From the NCBI GenBank assembly GCA_934718085.1, contig CAKUZL010000003.1:124001-188000 (forward strand): DNA of 64,000 nt, in the 5' to 3' direction. Positions 43,114 through 50,739 of the stretch are shown here, piece after piece. The position numbers and the translations under genes are program-made. The notes beneath the pieces were generated by a model. That model saw only the letters and a list, made by a program, of their open reading frames with translations. It ran no database searches and was not told where the DNA came from. The DNA comes from an uncultured Candidatus Melainabacteria bacterium (GTDB taxonomy: Bacteria; Cyanobacteriota; Vampirovibrionia; Gastranaerophilales; Gastranaerophilaceae). How positions within the stretch are numbered: the stretch's first letter is position 1; every line of letters begins with the position of its first letter.

Positions 43114-44553
43114 TTACAACCCGCCGACTCCGATATTGATTAAATCATTTAATCTTTCGGGAATAAAAAGTCCCAAAACGAAAACGATAAGCAACAAAAC
43201 AACCTGTGGAACAATCATGCAGGGTCTGATTTTGGACTTATTTGCAACCGCCGTTTCCAATCCGCTTTTTTGTCCTTCAGAGAATACGATTTTGAACACA
43301 GTCGTCGTTATTCCGAAAATAACAATCGTCAGCAAAATCAACAACAAAATCGCAAGCACATATTGTTTGTCGATAAACATCTGTTTTAACAAAAGAAATT
43401 CGCTTATAAACAACAACGACGGAGGCGTAGCGACAATCGCAAAACAACATGCCGTAAACAGCCACGCCGTCCGACTTTCGACACGCATTACGCCGCACGC
43501 CGATTTTACTTTTTTACTTCGAAACATAGTCAAAATATTTCCCGAAGTCAAAAAGAACGAGGCTTTTACCAAAGAATGCCCGATCATGTGCAAAATTGCG
43601 GCATACATCGCAAAACCGCCCATAGCCGTGCCGATAGCTAAAATTCCCATATTTTCAATCGAGGAATACGCCAACATTCGTTTGTAGTTTTTTGAAGAAT
43701 ACAAAAATACGGCGGCAATAAATACCGACAGAAATCCGGTAAGCAAAAGCATAATTTTCGCCTGTTCGGCACATCTCGCCAAAATCAACACCTTATAGAC
43801 CCGAACGATTATCAGGTATGCACAATTGAGCAACGATGCCGACAACAATGCCGAAACGGGGCTCGGTGCCTGCGCATGAGCGTCGGGCAACCAAAAGTGC
43901 ATCGGCGCAAGTCCGGTTTTGGTACCTATTCCGAATAAAATAAACACGAACGCGATTTTCAACCAAAACGGACTGAAGAAACGCGCATTATTGTACAAAT
44001 CAACGTATTCCAAAGAATTATAATCGCCTGCCGCCGTCGAAAGAAGAATTATTCCGACAAACGCCAACGCAATCCCGATTGAACATATAAAAATGTACTT
44101 CCACGCGGCTTCAAGCGAATGTTTCGTTTTTTTGAAATAAATCAAATATCCGCTCGCAAGGGTGGTCGCCTCGACAAAAACCCACGCAACCGCAAGATTT
44201 GAGCTCAAAATCGCACCCGACATCGAAAAAACAAACAGTAAAATCGCCGAAACGTATTTTGAAGACGTTTTGGCATCGAAATTTTTGTTGGCGATATATC
44301 CGTTGTTATAAACCGTCGAAGCCGCAAAAACGACTGACAACACCGCCAAAAATATCAAATTCAATCCGTCGACCGAAAAATATTTGAGCCCCGGCAAAAT
44401 GTTTGCAACTTCCGGTTTGAAAAAATAACATGCCGTAACCGAAATATGCAACAATGCGTACAAATTCAGGAAAAAAACATTCAAAAACTTTGATTTTGCA
44501 AAAAACAAAACCAAACATGCTGCCAAAGGAAACAATAAAAGCAATTCCGTCAT
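43114..44553 (-). CDS. HyfF/NuoN-like proton-translocating membrane subunit
   Basis: A 479-residue membrane protein with about 14 spans, of the Mrp/NuoL-M-N antiporter-like family. The ion-channel helices include 'GTKTGLAPMHFWLPDAHAQAPSPVSALLSASLLNCAYL' (Lys and His of the half channels) and 'MLAYSSIENMGILAIGTAMGG' (SxEnxG motif). It corresponds to HyfF/HycC-type subunits that pump protons or sodium during electron transfer. It overlaps the HyfE-like gene by 4 bases and is followed after 2 bases by the large subunit. Confidence 0.92.
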   Translation of the reverse strand: MTELLLLFPLAACLVLFFAKSKFLNVFFLNLYALLHISVTACYFFKPEVANILPGLKYFSVDGLNLIFLAVLSVVFAASTVYNNGYIANKNFDAKTSSKYVSAILLFVFSMSGAILSSNLAVAWVFVEATTLASGYLIYFKKTKHSLEAAWKYIFICSIGIALAFVGIILLSTAAGDYNSLEYVDLYNNARFFSPFWLKIAFVFILFGIGTKTGLAPMHFWLPDAHAQAPSPVSALLSASLLNCAYLIIVRVYKVLILARCAEQAKIMLLLTGFLSVFIAAVFLYSSKNYKRMLAYSSIENMGILAIGTAMGGFAMYAAILHMIGHSLVKASFFLTSGNILTMFRSKKVKSACGVMRVESRTAWLFTACCFAIVATPPSLLFISEFLLLKQMFIDKQYVLAILLLILLTIVIFGITTTVFKIVFSEGQKSGLETAVANKSKIRPCMIVPQVVLLLIVFVLGLFIPERLNDLINIGVGGL

Positions 44554-45194
44554 AACTCGGTATCCCTCAAGTCATCTAAATGCGAGGTTTCCAAATCCCG
44601 AAATTCGGTATTGATTTTTCTTACCAAAAAGCCCAAAATGTAAACGGCAATGAAAATATCAAGCAAAACCCCTATATTCACTATCATCGGCATTTTATTC
44701 GCCTGAGAAAGAGAAAGCAAAAATATTCCGTTCTCCAGCGAAATGAACTCAATTACGTTTGTCAAAATTTTGTGTTTTACGGTTATCAGGAACAAGCTGA
44801 TAATGATTACGGCAAGTCCTACCCCGAAATACAACGGATTTATCGTTTCGAACGCCGAAAATTTTATGTTGCAAAACAAAAATCCGAAAAACAAAACCAC
44901 GCTCGAAAACAAAATGCAATAAAAATGCGGAACATTTGCCGCCAAATCGCGAAACGCCTTTGTCTTCGAAATTATGTTTCGCAGGAATGCCGGAATCACA
45001 AAAGCTTTGATTATCAATGTTTCGACTATCAGGAACGCAAAATTCACAATATCGGTCTTGTCCACATGAACGTAACAAATCAAAAAGAGCAAAATCCCTT
45101 GCAGAGCGAGAATATCCGCTTGCGCCTTGAGTCTGTTTGTTGCCGTCATAAAAAGCATCGTCAGCCCGAACAGAATAATGAAAAATATCTCCAT
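44550..45194 (-). CDS. HyfE-like membrane subunit
   Basis: A 214-residue hydrophobic protein with about six or seven spans, in the place and of the length of HyfE (hydrogenase-4 component E), with a NuoK-like C-terminal part ('FISLENGIFLLSLSQANKMP', the Glu in a membrane helix as in NuoK). N-terminal blocks are 'MTATNRLKAQADILALQGILLFLI' and 'VETLIIKAFVIPAFLRNI'. It probably helps move ions next to the large antiporter-like subunits. It starts one base after the HyfC-like gene and overlaps the HyfF-like gene. Confidence 0.88.
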   Translation of the reverse strand: MEIFFIILFGLTMLFMTATNRLKAQADILALQGILLFLICYVHVDKTDIVNFAFLIVETLIIKAFVIPAFLRNIISKTKAFRDLAANVPHFYCILFSSVVLFFGFLFCNIKFSAFETINPLYFGVGLAVIIISLFLITVKHKILTNVIEFISLENGIFLLSLSQANKMPMIVNIGVLLDIFIAVYILGFLVRKINTEFRDLETSHLDDLRDTEL

Positions 45195-46124
45195 TTACGC
45201 AAGCCCTCCATACATTTTGATTGCAGCAATCGCCAAAATTACCAATGCAATCGGGGTCATTATGAAAACAAATTCGAAAACGTGCAACATTCTGAGTCTG
45301 GCAGTTGCGGACTCGACGGTTCCGACAACAACGCCGATTAACAAAACCGAAAGCGCAAACAGCAAACAATTCAAACCTTCGGGCAACACTGACGGCAACA
45401 ACAAATTAATTATCAATGCCGAATACAAAAACATTTTTATCGCCGAAGACCAAGTAATAAGAGCCAAATCGACACCGGAGTTATCCAAAATCATAACTTC
45501 GTGAATCATTGTAAGCTCAAGGTGAGTATTCGGATCATCAACCGGAACCCTGCAACATTCAACCAAAAGCATTATAAACAACGCCGCAACGGCGGCAGGT
45601 ATAATCAAAAGAGAAAACGTATGTCCGAACGAATTCAGAATAGAAAAACTTTCAAATCCCAAATTTTTCGTAAAAATACAAACAGACCCCGCAATAATGA
45701 AAAACGCCGGCTCGACCAATGTCGAAAAACAAGCCTCGCGACTTGCACCCATTCCTTCAAAACTGCTTCCCGTATCCAACGCGGCGATTATCGAGAAAAA
45801 CTTTCCAAACCCCAAAATATAAGAGAATAAAATAAATGCACAATCGACGTCAACAAGCGTAAACCCGCCCGCCAGCGGTACAAAACACGCCGCGGCAAGA
45901 GTTGTTGCAAACAATACCGTCGGAGCAATCCTGAAAACAAATGTTGTTTGAGGACTTATCACGGACTCTTTTTTCAACAATCTTACAAAGTCAAAAAACG
46001 GCTGAAAAACACCGGGTCCCTTTCTTCCGCCCCAAAAAGCTTTTGTTTTTTTTATGACTCCGAGCATAACAAACGGCAAAACCGCTAAAAATATTAAATT
46101 CATCAAAAATAAAAATACGTTCAT
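45195..46124 (-). CDS. HyfC/NuoH-like membrane anchor subunit
   Basis: A 309-residue protein with about eight spans, of the NuoH/HycD family. Landmarks: 'WGGRKGPGVFQPFFDFVRLLKKE' (the conserved cytoplasmic loop) and 'LLVECCRVPVDDPNTHLELTMIHEV', with the acidic residues seen in NuoH. NuoH-type subunits join the hydrophilic NuoB/NuoD arm to the ion pump and form the Q-like cavity. It is spaced 4 bases after the HyfB-like gene and directly abuts the HyfE-like gene. Confidence 0.92.
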   Translation of the reverse strand: MNVFLFLMNLIFLAVLPFVMLGVIKKTKAFWGGRKGPGVFQPFFDFVRLLKKESVISPQTTFVFRIAPTVLFATTLAAACFVPLAGGFTLVDVDCAFILFSYILGFGKFFSIIAALDTGSSFEGMGASREACFSTLVEPAFFIIAGSVCIFTKNLGFESFSILNSFGHTFSLLIIPAAVAALFIMLLVECCRVPVDDPNTHLELTMIHEVMILDNSGVDLALITWSSAIKMFLYSALIINLLLPSVLPEGLNCLLFALSVLLIGVVVGTVESATARLRMLHVFEFVFIMTPIALVILAIAAIKMYGGLA

Positions 46125-46128
46125 ACCC

Positions 46129-48099
46129 TTAAAACTCCGCCAAAATAGTCATAACAAGCATTATCACAAGAAAAATCAATCCGTAAAGAATATACTGTTG
46201 AAGATTTCCGTTTTGCAGAACCCTGAATTTTTGCAACAACTGTTTGTCAAACCTTAACGCGGGATTTATCAGCAATTCTTCTTCAATGTCTTCTACATGC
46301 GAGCCGTAATGAGCCTCCGTCGGAAAAATCGCTTCCGGACGCTTAACGTCGATTTTTTTGACAAACAAAGGTTTTGTGATTTCCAAAAACGACGAAACGA
46401 ACGAAGATGCGGTATATTGCATTTTTGAATTCGGTTTGTCGTATCCGCATCCCCAAACTTCGAACCCTCTGTCGTTACGGAAAAACCCTCGCACAACGAC
46501 CGCTGCAAAGCACACCGCACATAGTGTCAACGCTATGTTAGAAACATTATCGATAAAGTTTATCGGTAAATATTTTTGAACATCGCCCGCCGCGGAAAAA
46601 ACGGCAAAAGAATTTTTGAAAAACCCGACGACATATTTCGGGAAAATTCCTATAATCAGGCAAAACGCCGCCAATACAACCATTGAACTTTTCATCGAAA
46701 AAGACACGTCCGATTTGACGTTTTTTGAAAAATCGCTTCGAGCTGAACCCGAAAAAACAATTCCGTAAGCTTTTGTAAAGCACAAAATCGCCATAACACC
46801 TACAAAAGCAAGCCCCGCAAAGGAAAACATCAACGCCGAAAACAAAATTATATTGTGGTTTAACATGCCCTGCAACATAGAAAAATAAATCAAGATTTCG
46901 CTCACAAACCCGTTTAACGGAGGCAAACCGCATATCGCAACGGCACCGATTAAGAAACATACCGCCGTTACGGGCATTTTACGAGCCAAGCCGCCGAGAA
47001 GCTCGATATTTTTCGTATGAGTTTTGTTGTACACCGCTCCCGCGCCGAAGAACAACAGACTTTTGAAAATCGAATGGTTCAAAACGTGCAAAAGTGCCCC
47101 CGCAAAACCTGCCACCGTCAACAAAGGCAATTCAAAAGCAAGTCCGAGCATTCCGCAACCGATACCGACTCCGATTATTCCGATATTTTCGATACTGTGA
47201 TACGCGAGAAGTTTTTTCAAATCGTGTTGGGCAAGAGCGTATAAAACCCCGTATAATGCCGAAACCAAGGCTATAAACAACACCGAATACGACAACGCCG
47301 GACTCGGAATTCCGACAAGCGTCAACATTCTCAAAATTCCGTAAATTCCCGTTTTAATCATAACGCCGCTCATCAAGCCCGAAACATGGCTCGGAGCCGC
47401 GGGGTGAGCGTCGGGAAGCCAATTGTGAAAAGGCAAAAAGCCCGCTTTTATACCGAATCCGACAAAAGTCAGAGACAAAAACATGGTCGAATATTGAGGA
47501 TTGTTTTTCAAAACCTCGGAAAACGCCGCAAAATCAAGACTTCCCGATTTGATGTTAAGCAAAACAAACCCCGCAATTATAAACAATACCGAAATATGCA
47601 TATAAATAAAATATTTTACGGATGCCTTTAAGACCTCGGGCTTTTCGTTTTCGAATGCAACAAGAAACAAAGACGAAATTGACATTATTTCCCACGCAAT
47701 AAGAAAGAATAATGCATTTTGCACAAGAACTACAAGCAACATCGCACAAATCAAAGAATTAAAAAAGAACAAATGACTTCCGACCGGCTTGTTTTTATCG
47801 ATATAAGGCTGCAAATAACCCTTTGCGTACACCGTTGCCAAAAAGCCCGCAACGGCTACAATTATCGCGAAAAAAGCACTCAACGCATCGAGCCTTACCG
47901 GAACGTTTCCGATAATTCCCGGCAAAAGAAAGTTAAATTCTATCGGACAATTTACGGTCAAAACGCGAACGGACGGAATTAACACGAGTATCATCGCAAC
48001 AAAGTTCGAAACCGACAAAATCGACGTTGCATTCTTGTTTCGACTAAAAAAAACGCCCGTAACAAAATATAAAATTATTGCCGCCAAAACAAAAGACAT
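46129..48099 (-). CDS. HyfB/NuoL-like proton-translocating membrane subunit
   Basis: A 656-residue protein with about 16 spans, the larger of two antiporter-like subunits of the complex. Conserved ion-path segments: 'FFLIAWEIMSISSLFLVAFENEKPE' (Glu), 'GIKAGFLPFHNWLPDAHPAAPSHVSGLMSGVMIKTGIY' (Lys) and 'LLAYHSIENIGIIGVGIGCGM'. It has a soluble C-terminal tail with a final hydrophobic helix. It is the first gene of the six-gene operon; the 288 bases upstream hold its leader, a possible structured RNA and the terminator of the next gene. With the HyfF-like subunit it gives two pumping modules. Confidence 0.93.
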   Translation of the reverse strand: MSFVLAAIILYFVTGVFFSRNKNATSILSVSNFVAMILVLIPSVRVLTVNCPIEFNFLLPGIIGNVPVRLDALSAFFAIIVAVAGFLATVYAKGYLQPYIDKNKPVGSHLFFFNSLICAMLLVVLVQNALFFLIAWEIMSISSLFLVAFENEKPEVLKASVKYFIYMHISVLFIIAGFVLLNIKSGSLDFAAFSEVLKNNPQYSTMFLSLTFVGFGIKAGFLPFHNWLPDAHPAAPSHVSGLMSGVMIKTGIYGILRMLTLVGIPSPALSYSVLFIALVSALYGVLYALAQHDLKKLLAYHSIENIGIIGVGIGCGMLGLAFELPLLTVAGFAGALLHVLNHSIFKSLLFFGAGAVYNKTHTKNIELLGGLARKMPVTAVCFLIGAVAICGLPPLNGFVSEILIYFSMLQGMLNHNIILFSALMFSFAGLAFVGVMAILCFTKAYGIVFSGSARSDFSKNVKSDVSFSMKSSMVVLAAFCLIIGIFPKYVVGFFKNSFAVFSAAGDVQKYLPINFIDNVSNIALTLCAVCFAAVVVRGFFRNDRGFEVWGCGYDKPNSKMQYTASSFVSSFLEITKPLFVKKIDVKRPEAIFPTEAHYGSHVEDIEEELLINPALRFDKQLLQKFRVLQNGNLQQYILYGLIFLVIMLVMTILAEF

Positions 48100-48130
48100 A
48101 CCGAAATCCCGATAAAATACTTCCGAAAAA

Positions 48131-48139
48131 ATTATCTCA
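48131..48139 (-). promoter_or_regulatory. Candidate extended -10 element ahead of the Ehr operon
   Basis: Minus-strand TGAGATAAT lies about 30 bases before the first gene and fits TGnTATAAT with one mismatch; no good -35 lies at 17 bases. If it is used, the structured segment at 48229-48282 would be outside the transcript. Confidence 0.3.
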
Positions 48140-48228
48140 TAAAAGTATTTAACCGGCGCAAAGCAACAGCAAATTTATTTGTAAATTTTTATAAAGTACT
48201 CGTTCTTACCGTCATGAAAAATTTGCAC

Positions 48229-48285
48229 CGAAAGTTTACGCACCGGCAGGTATAGCCGCCAACCCCGCTTCAGGTTGACGTACAA
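48229..48285. other. Possible three-way-junction RNA element, identity unknown
   Basis: A GC-rich patch in an AT-rich intergenic space. It can fold into two short hairpins, CGGC/GCCG (48244-48247 with 48255-48258) and CAACC/GGTTG (48260-48264 with 48273-48277), enclosed by TTTACG/CGTA. The same pairings exist on both strands, so the transcribed strand is not known. I compared it by eye with GEMM, TPP, fluoride and SRP RNA and found no match. It may be a leader element for the Ehr operon, a small RNA, or chance. Confidence 0.3.
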
Positions 48286-48350
48286 AGAAAAAAGAGGGGA
48301 GAAAACATTTATCGATTTGTACCTTTTATATTAAATTTTGTAATAACATA

Positions 48351-48381
48351 AAAAATGCCGGGCGTTGTACCCGACATTTTT
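48351..48381 (-). terminator. Terminator after the DUF378 gene
   Basis: AAAAATGCCGGG pairs with CCCGACATTTTT with one C/A mismatch and a 7-base loop, giving a U run in minus-strand RNA 6 bases after the stop codon. Confidence 0.85.
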
Positions 48382-48387
48382 AGAAAA

Positions 48388-48591
48388 TCAGTCTTTGTAT
48401 CGTAAATATTTGAGTTCGACAAACAAAAAACAAATCGCGCTCAATCCGACAAGGCAGTAAACAATTCGCGACAAGATACTCATGTTTCCGAACAAAAATG
48501 CGACCGCATCAAACCCGAAAAGCCCGACCAATCCCCAGTTTAGCGCGCCGACAAGAACAAGAATAAAAGCAGTCAATCTTAATGCATACAT
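48388..48591 (-). CDS. DUF378 small membrane protein
   Basis: A 67-residue protein with two hydrophobic spans. It matches DUF378: 'LTAFILVLVGALNWGLVGLFGFDAVAFLFG' then 'LSRIVYCLVGLSAICFL'. The family is widespread and uncharacterised. The start has AAGGAGG 5 bases upstream; longer in-frame readings have none. It is monocistronic and is the last gene before the base composition drops. Confidence 0.9.
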   Translation of the reverse strand: MYALRLTAFILVLVGALNWGLVGLFGFDAVAFLFGNMSILSRIVYCLVGLSAICFLFVELKYLRYKD

Positions 48592-49145
48592 AAAAACCTC
48601 CTTATGTTTGCATTTATTATCACATCTTCTCCGCCGGAAAACATTACGCGAATGTCGAATTTTTAACCCGCGCGCCCCGGTCGTCAAAACAGGTTTATTT
48701 AAAACAAAATTTGCCGGAACTTTTCGAATGCAAAGAATTCCCGCAATACGGAAAAACCTGTCGAGCAGGCACAAAACATCCAAAAATGTAAATTACGGAA
48801 TAGTTTTAAACGATTTTTATAAATCCGGCATTTTAAAGCTAATTCATTTAGACGAACACTGACGGAGATTAACGGACAAATAATCCGCCGCGCCTTGTCA
48901 GAATTATTCCGTTGTAAAGTAACACATGGTTTGATTATTTGTAACAGATAGATTGAGTATTTCGGGCAACATAAGAAATAAATTTTTCTTGTTTTTATTG
49001 TAAATTGACACAGATATTAAAAAAATGTGACGGAGAATTTTGAGAAAGTTTTTGTTCAAAACAAATGCATTATTGCTATTTTTATAGTATTATCAAGATA
49101 CAAATAAATGAAATTTGAAAAGTCTAAAGACAGTAAGGAATTAAT
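48592..49145. other. Gene-free boundary between core and AT-rich island
   Basis: About 550 bases with no credible gene and no tRNA. The first 300 keep core-like composition; from about 48,930 the sequence becomes strongly AT-rich. An imperfect inverted repeat spans 48871-48913 (AACGGACAAATAAT with AATTATTCCGTT, 17 bases between). TTGACA occurs at 49005-49010 but I see no matching -10. The promoter of the ABC-3C operon must lie here. Confidence 0.5.
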
Positions 49146-50324
49146 TTGTCTGGAAGTGATGATAAGATAATTAATAATAGTGGTGGCATTCACTCATTAG
49201 CTGGTTTTGCATTTCAGATAAAAGTGTTTGCTTATTACGCCTTATGTATAACTAAAGTTAATGAATTTGTTGAATTTGAAACTTTAGATGATATAAATGT
49301 CAGATTGACTCCTAAAAATATTGCTAAAAAAGTTGATAATTTTATTTGTAATGCTAAATATAATGATGAAAATAATTTAATACAAGTTAAAAGAACAAAA
49401 CTTGCACAAGCTGATTTTAATAAAACATTATATAACTGGATTCTGCAAAACAATAATTCGTTGAATACAATTACTAAATATATTCTTTTTTCTGATAACG
49501 AATACAATAATACTGATTTAATGTTTAATCAATCTTTAGACGATTTGTATAACATAGCTGTCAATACACAAAAGCAAAAAAGCAATGCAATAGAAGTTCA
49601 AATTAAGAATAATTATGAAAACGATTATAAAAAATTTAAAAATATTTATAACTATATTCAACAAAGATATTCCTTTATTGGAGACAAAAATATTGACGAA
49701 TTAATTTATAATCAAGCAAAGTTCCCATTAAGATTTAATGAAAATAATAAATCTTTATATAAAGAAAGATTAGAATATTTCATGAATACTATCCAAAATC
49801 ATTTGCTTGAATCAATAAATAAAAAAGAACCATACATATTAAGCTGTAGTGATATTGTAAAAATATACGAGGATATGAATACCGCTTTAAATGAGAATAC
49901 ATATTGGCCTCCATACTATTCGTTCAAGGAGAAATTTGAATATATTACATTAGAACATTCTAAAGTTTCTGGTTTACGTGAAACAAAACAGTTGTTATAT
50001 TGCAATTTGCAACCTAAAAATGCTATCGAACGAATTAAAAAACTTTTATATTATAAACATTTTAGAACTTTAAGCATTGAAAATGGCAAAACTTCTAAAC
50101 CAATAAGTATAGAAAATACAACTTATGATAATTTCCAATCAGTGTTGGAAGAATTAACTAATTCTATGCTTGATAAACCTATAACAAGGCTTTTAGAAAC
50201 GGAAAAACGTGATAATAGTCATGCTATAGATAATGATATAAGAAAAGGTTCTTGTATCTATTTAACCGGAGACAATGTAGTCAATCAAATTTCTTGGAAG
50301 GATGACAAAGATGTTAACAATTGA
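49146..50324 (+). CDS. DUF4297/Cap4-like nuclease component of an ABC-3C system
   Basis: A 392-residue protein. Residues 1-150 fit the restriction-endonuclease-fold dsDNA nuclease seen in DUF4297/Cap4: 'SGGIHSLAGFAFQIKVFAYYAL', then acidic residues in 'VEFETLDDIN' (E43/E45, D49) and 'LIQVKRTK' (Q80, K82) as the E-D-QxK active site. The remaining 240 residues are helical and lack a known motif; in ABC-3C proteins this part links effector and ATPase. The start is a TTG with AAGGA 6 bases before. It overlaps or abuts the next gene and is the first of three AT-rich genes. Nuclease assignment is by motif only. Confidence 0.7.
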   Translation: MSGSDDKIINNSGGIHSLAGFAFQIKVFAYYALCITKVNEFVEFETLDDINVRLTPKNIAKKVDNFICNAKYNDENNLIQVKRTKLAQADFNKTLYNWILQNNNSLNTITKYILFSDNEYNNTDLMFNQSLDDLYNIAVNTQKQKSNAIEVQIKNNYENDYKKFKNIYNYIQQRYSFIGDKNIDELIYNQAKFPLRFNENNKSLYKERLEYFMNTIQNHLLESINKKEPYILSCSDIVKIYEDMNTALNENTYWPPYYSFKEKFEYITLEHSKVSGLRETKQLLYCNLQPKNAIERIKKLLYYKHFRTLSIENGKTSKPISIENTTYDNFQSVLEELTNSMLDKPITRLLETEKRDNSHAIDNDIRKGSCIYLTGDNVVNQISWKDDKDVNN

Positions 50325-50739
50325 ACAAGAATCCGAAGTTTTACAGATAAGCCACTATACAGAAATTATTATACAAATATTGTATATGCATAAAGTATTG
50401 AGTCTAATAAAATTAATAGTTTTTGCTTATATTATCAAAAATAAGAATTATGACTTATATCGTTCAAATAGCTCAATAGAACTTAGATATAAAGGCATTT
50501 CATTATTATCCGGAAGTTATAATGATTTTCTTCATAATATTAAACCTATTTTAAAGTCTATACATATTTTGGTTTCTTGCAAAAGAATTACGATAGAAAA
50601 TTCAATTGTGCAAATTCTTCATTATAAAAGTGTTTTAAATCAGATATATGAAGAAAGTTCTTTTATATATAAAGCAATTAATGATAGTAAAAGAATGTCT
50701 GATAGACAATTCCTAAAAGAGGTAATTTGTAATGTTTAG
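50311..50739 (+). CDS. Putative ABC-3C middle component
   Basis: A 142-residue mostly helical protein ('LQISHYTEIIIQILYMHKVLSLIKLIVFAYIIK' and a C-terminal 'RMSDRQFLKEVICNV'). Small proteins of this size and pattern between an effector and a coiled-coil ATPase are called middle components of ABC-three-component systems and are thought to hold the complex together. The start ATG at 50311 has GGAAGG 9 bases upstream; the earlier ATG at 50302 sits right on that site. It overlaps both neighbours (14 and 8 bases), so the three products are probably made together. Confidence 0.6.
   Translation: MLTIEQESEVLQISHYTEIIIQILYMHKVLSLIKLIVFAYIIKNKNYDLYRSNSSIELRYKGISLLSGSYNDFLHNIKPILKSIHILVSCKRITIENSIVQILHYKSVLNQIYEESSFIYKAINDSKRMSDRQFLKEVICNV

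Noticed and set aside
48229..48285. c-di-GMP (GEMM), TPP, fluoride riboswitch or SRP RNA.
   Set aside because: None of the conserved core sequences of these RNAs could be aligned on either strand; only generic stems are present.
48851..48920. The inverted repeat as an element end of the right-hand transposon.
   Set aside because: No matching copy is visible elsewhere in the island and no target duplication can be shown, so it is only noted.
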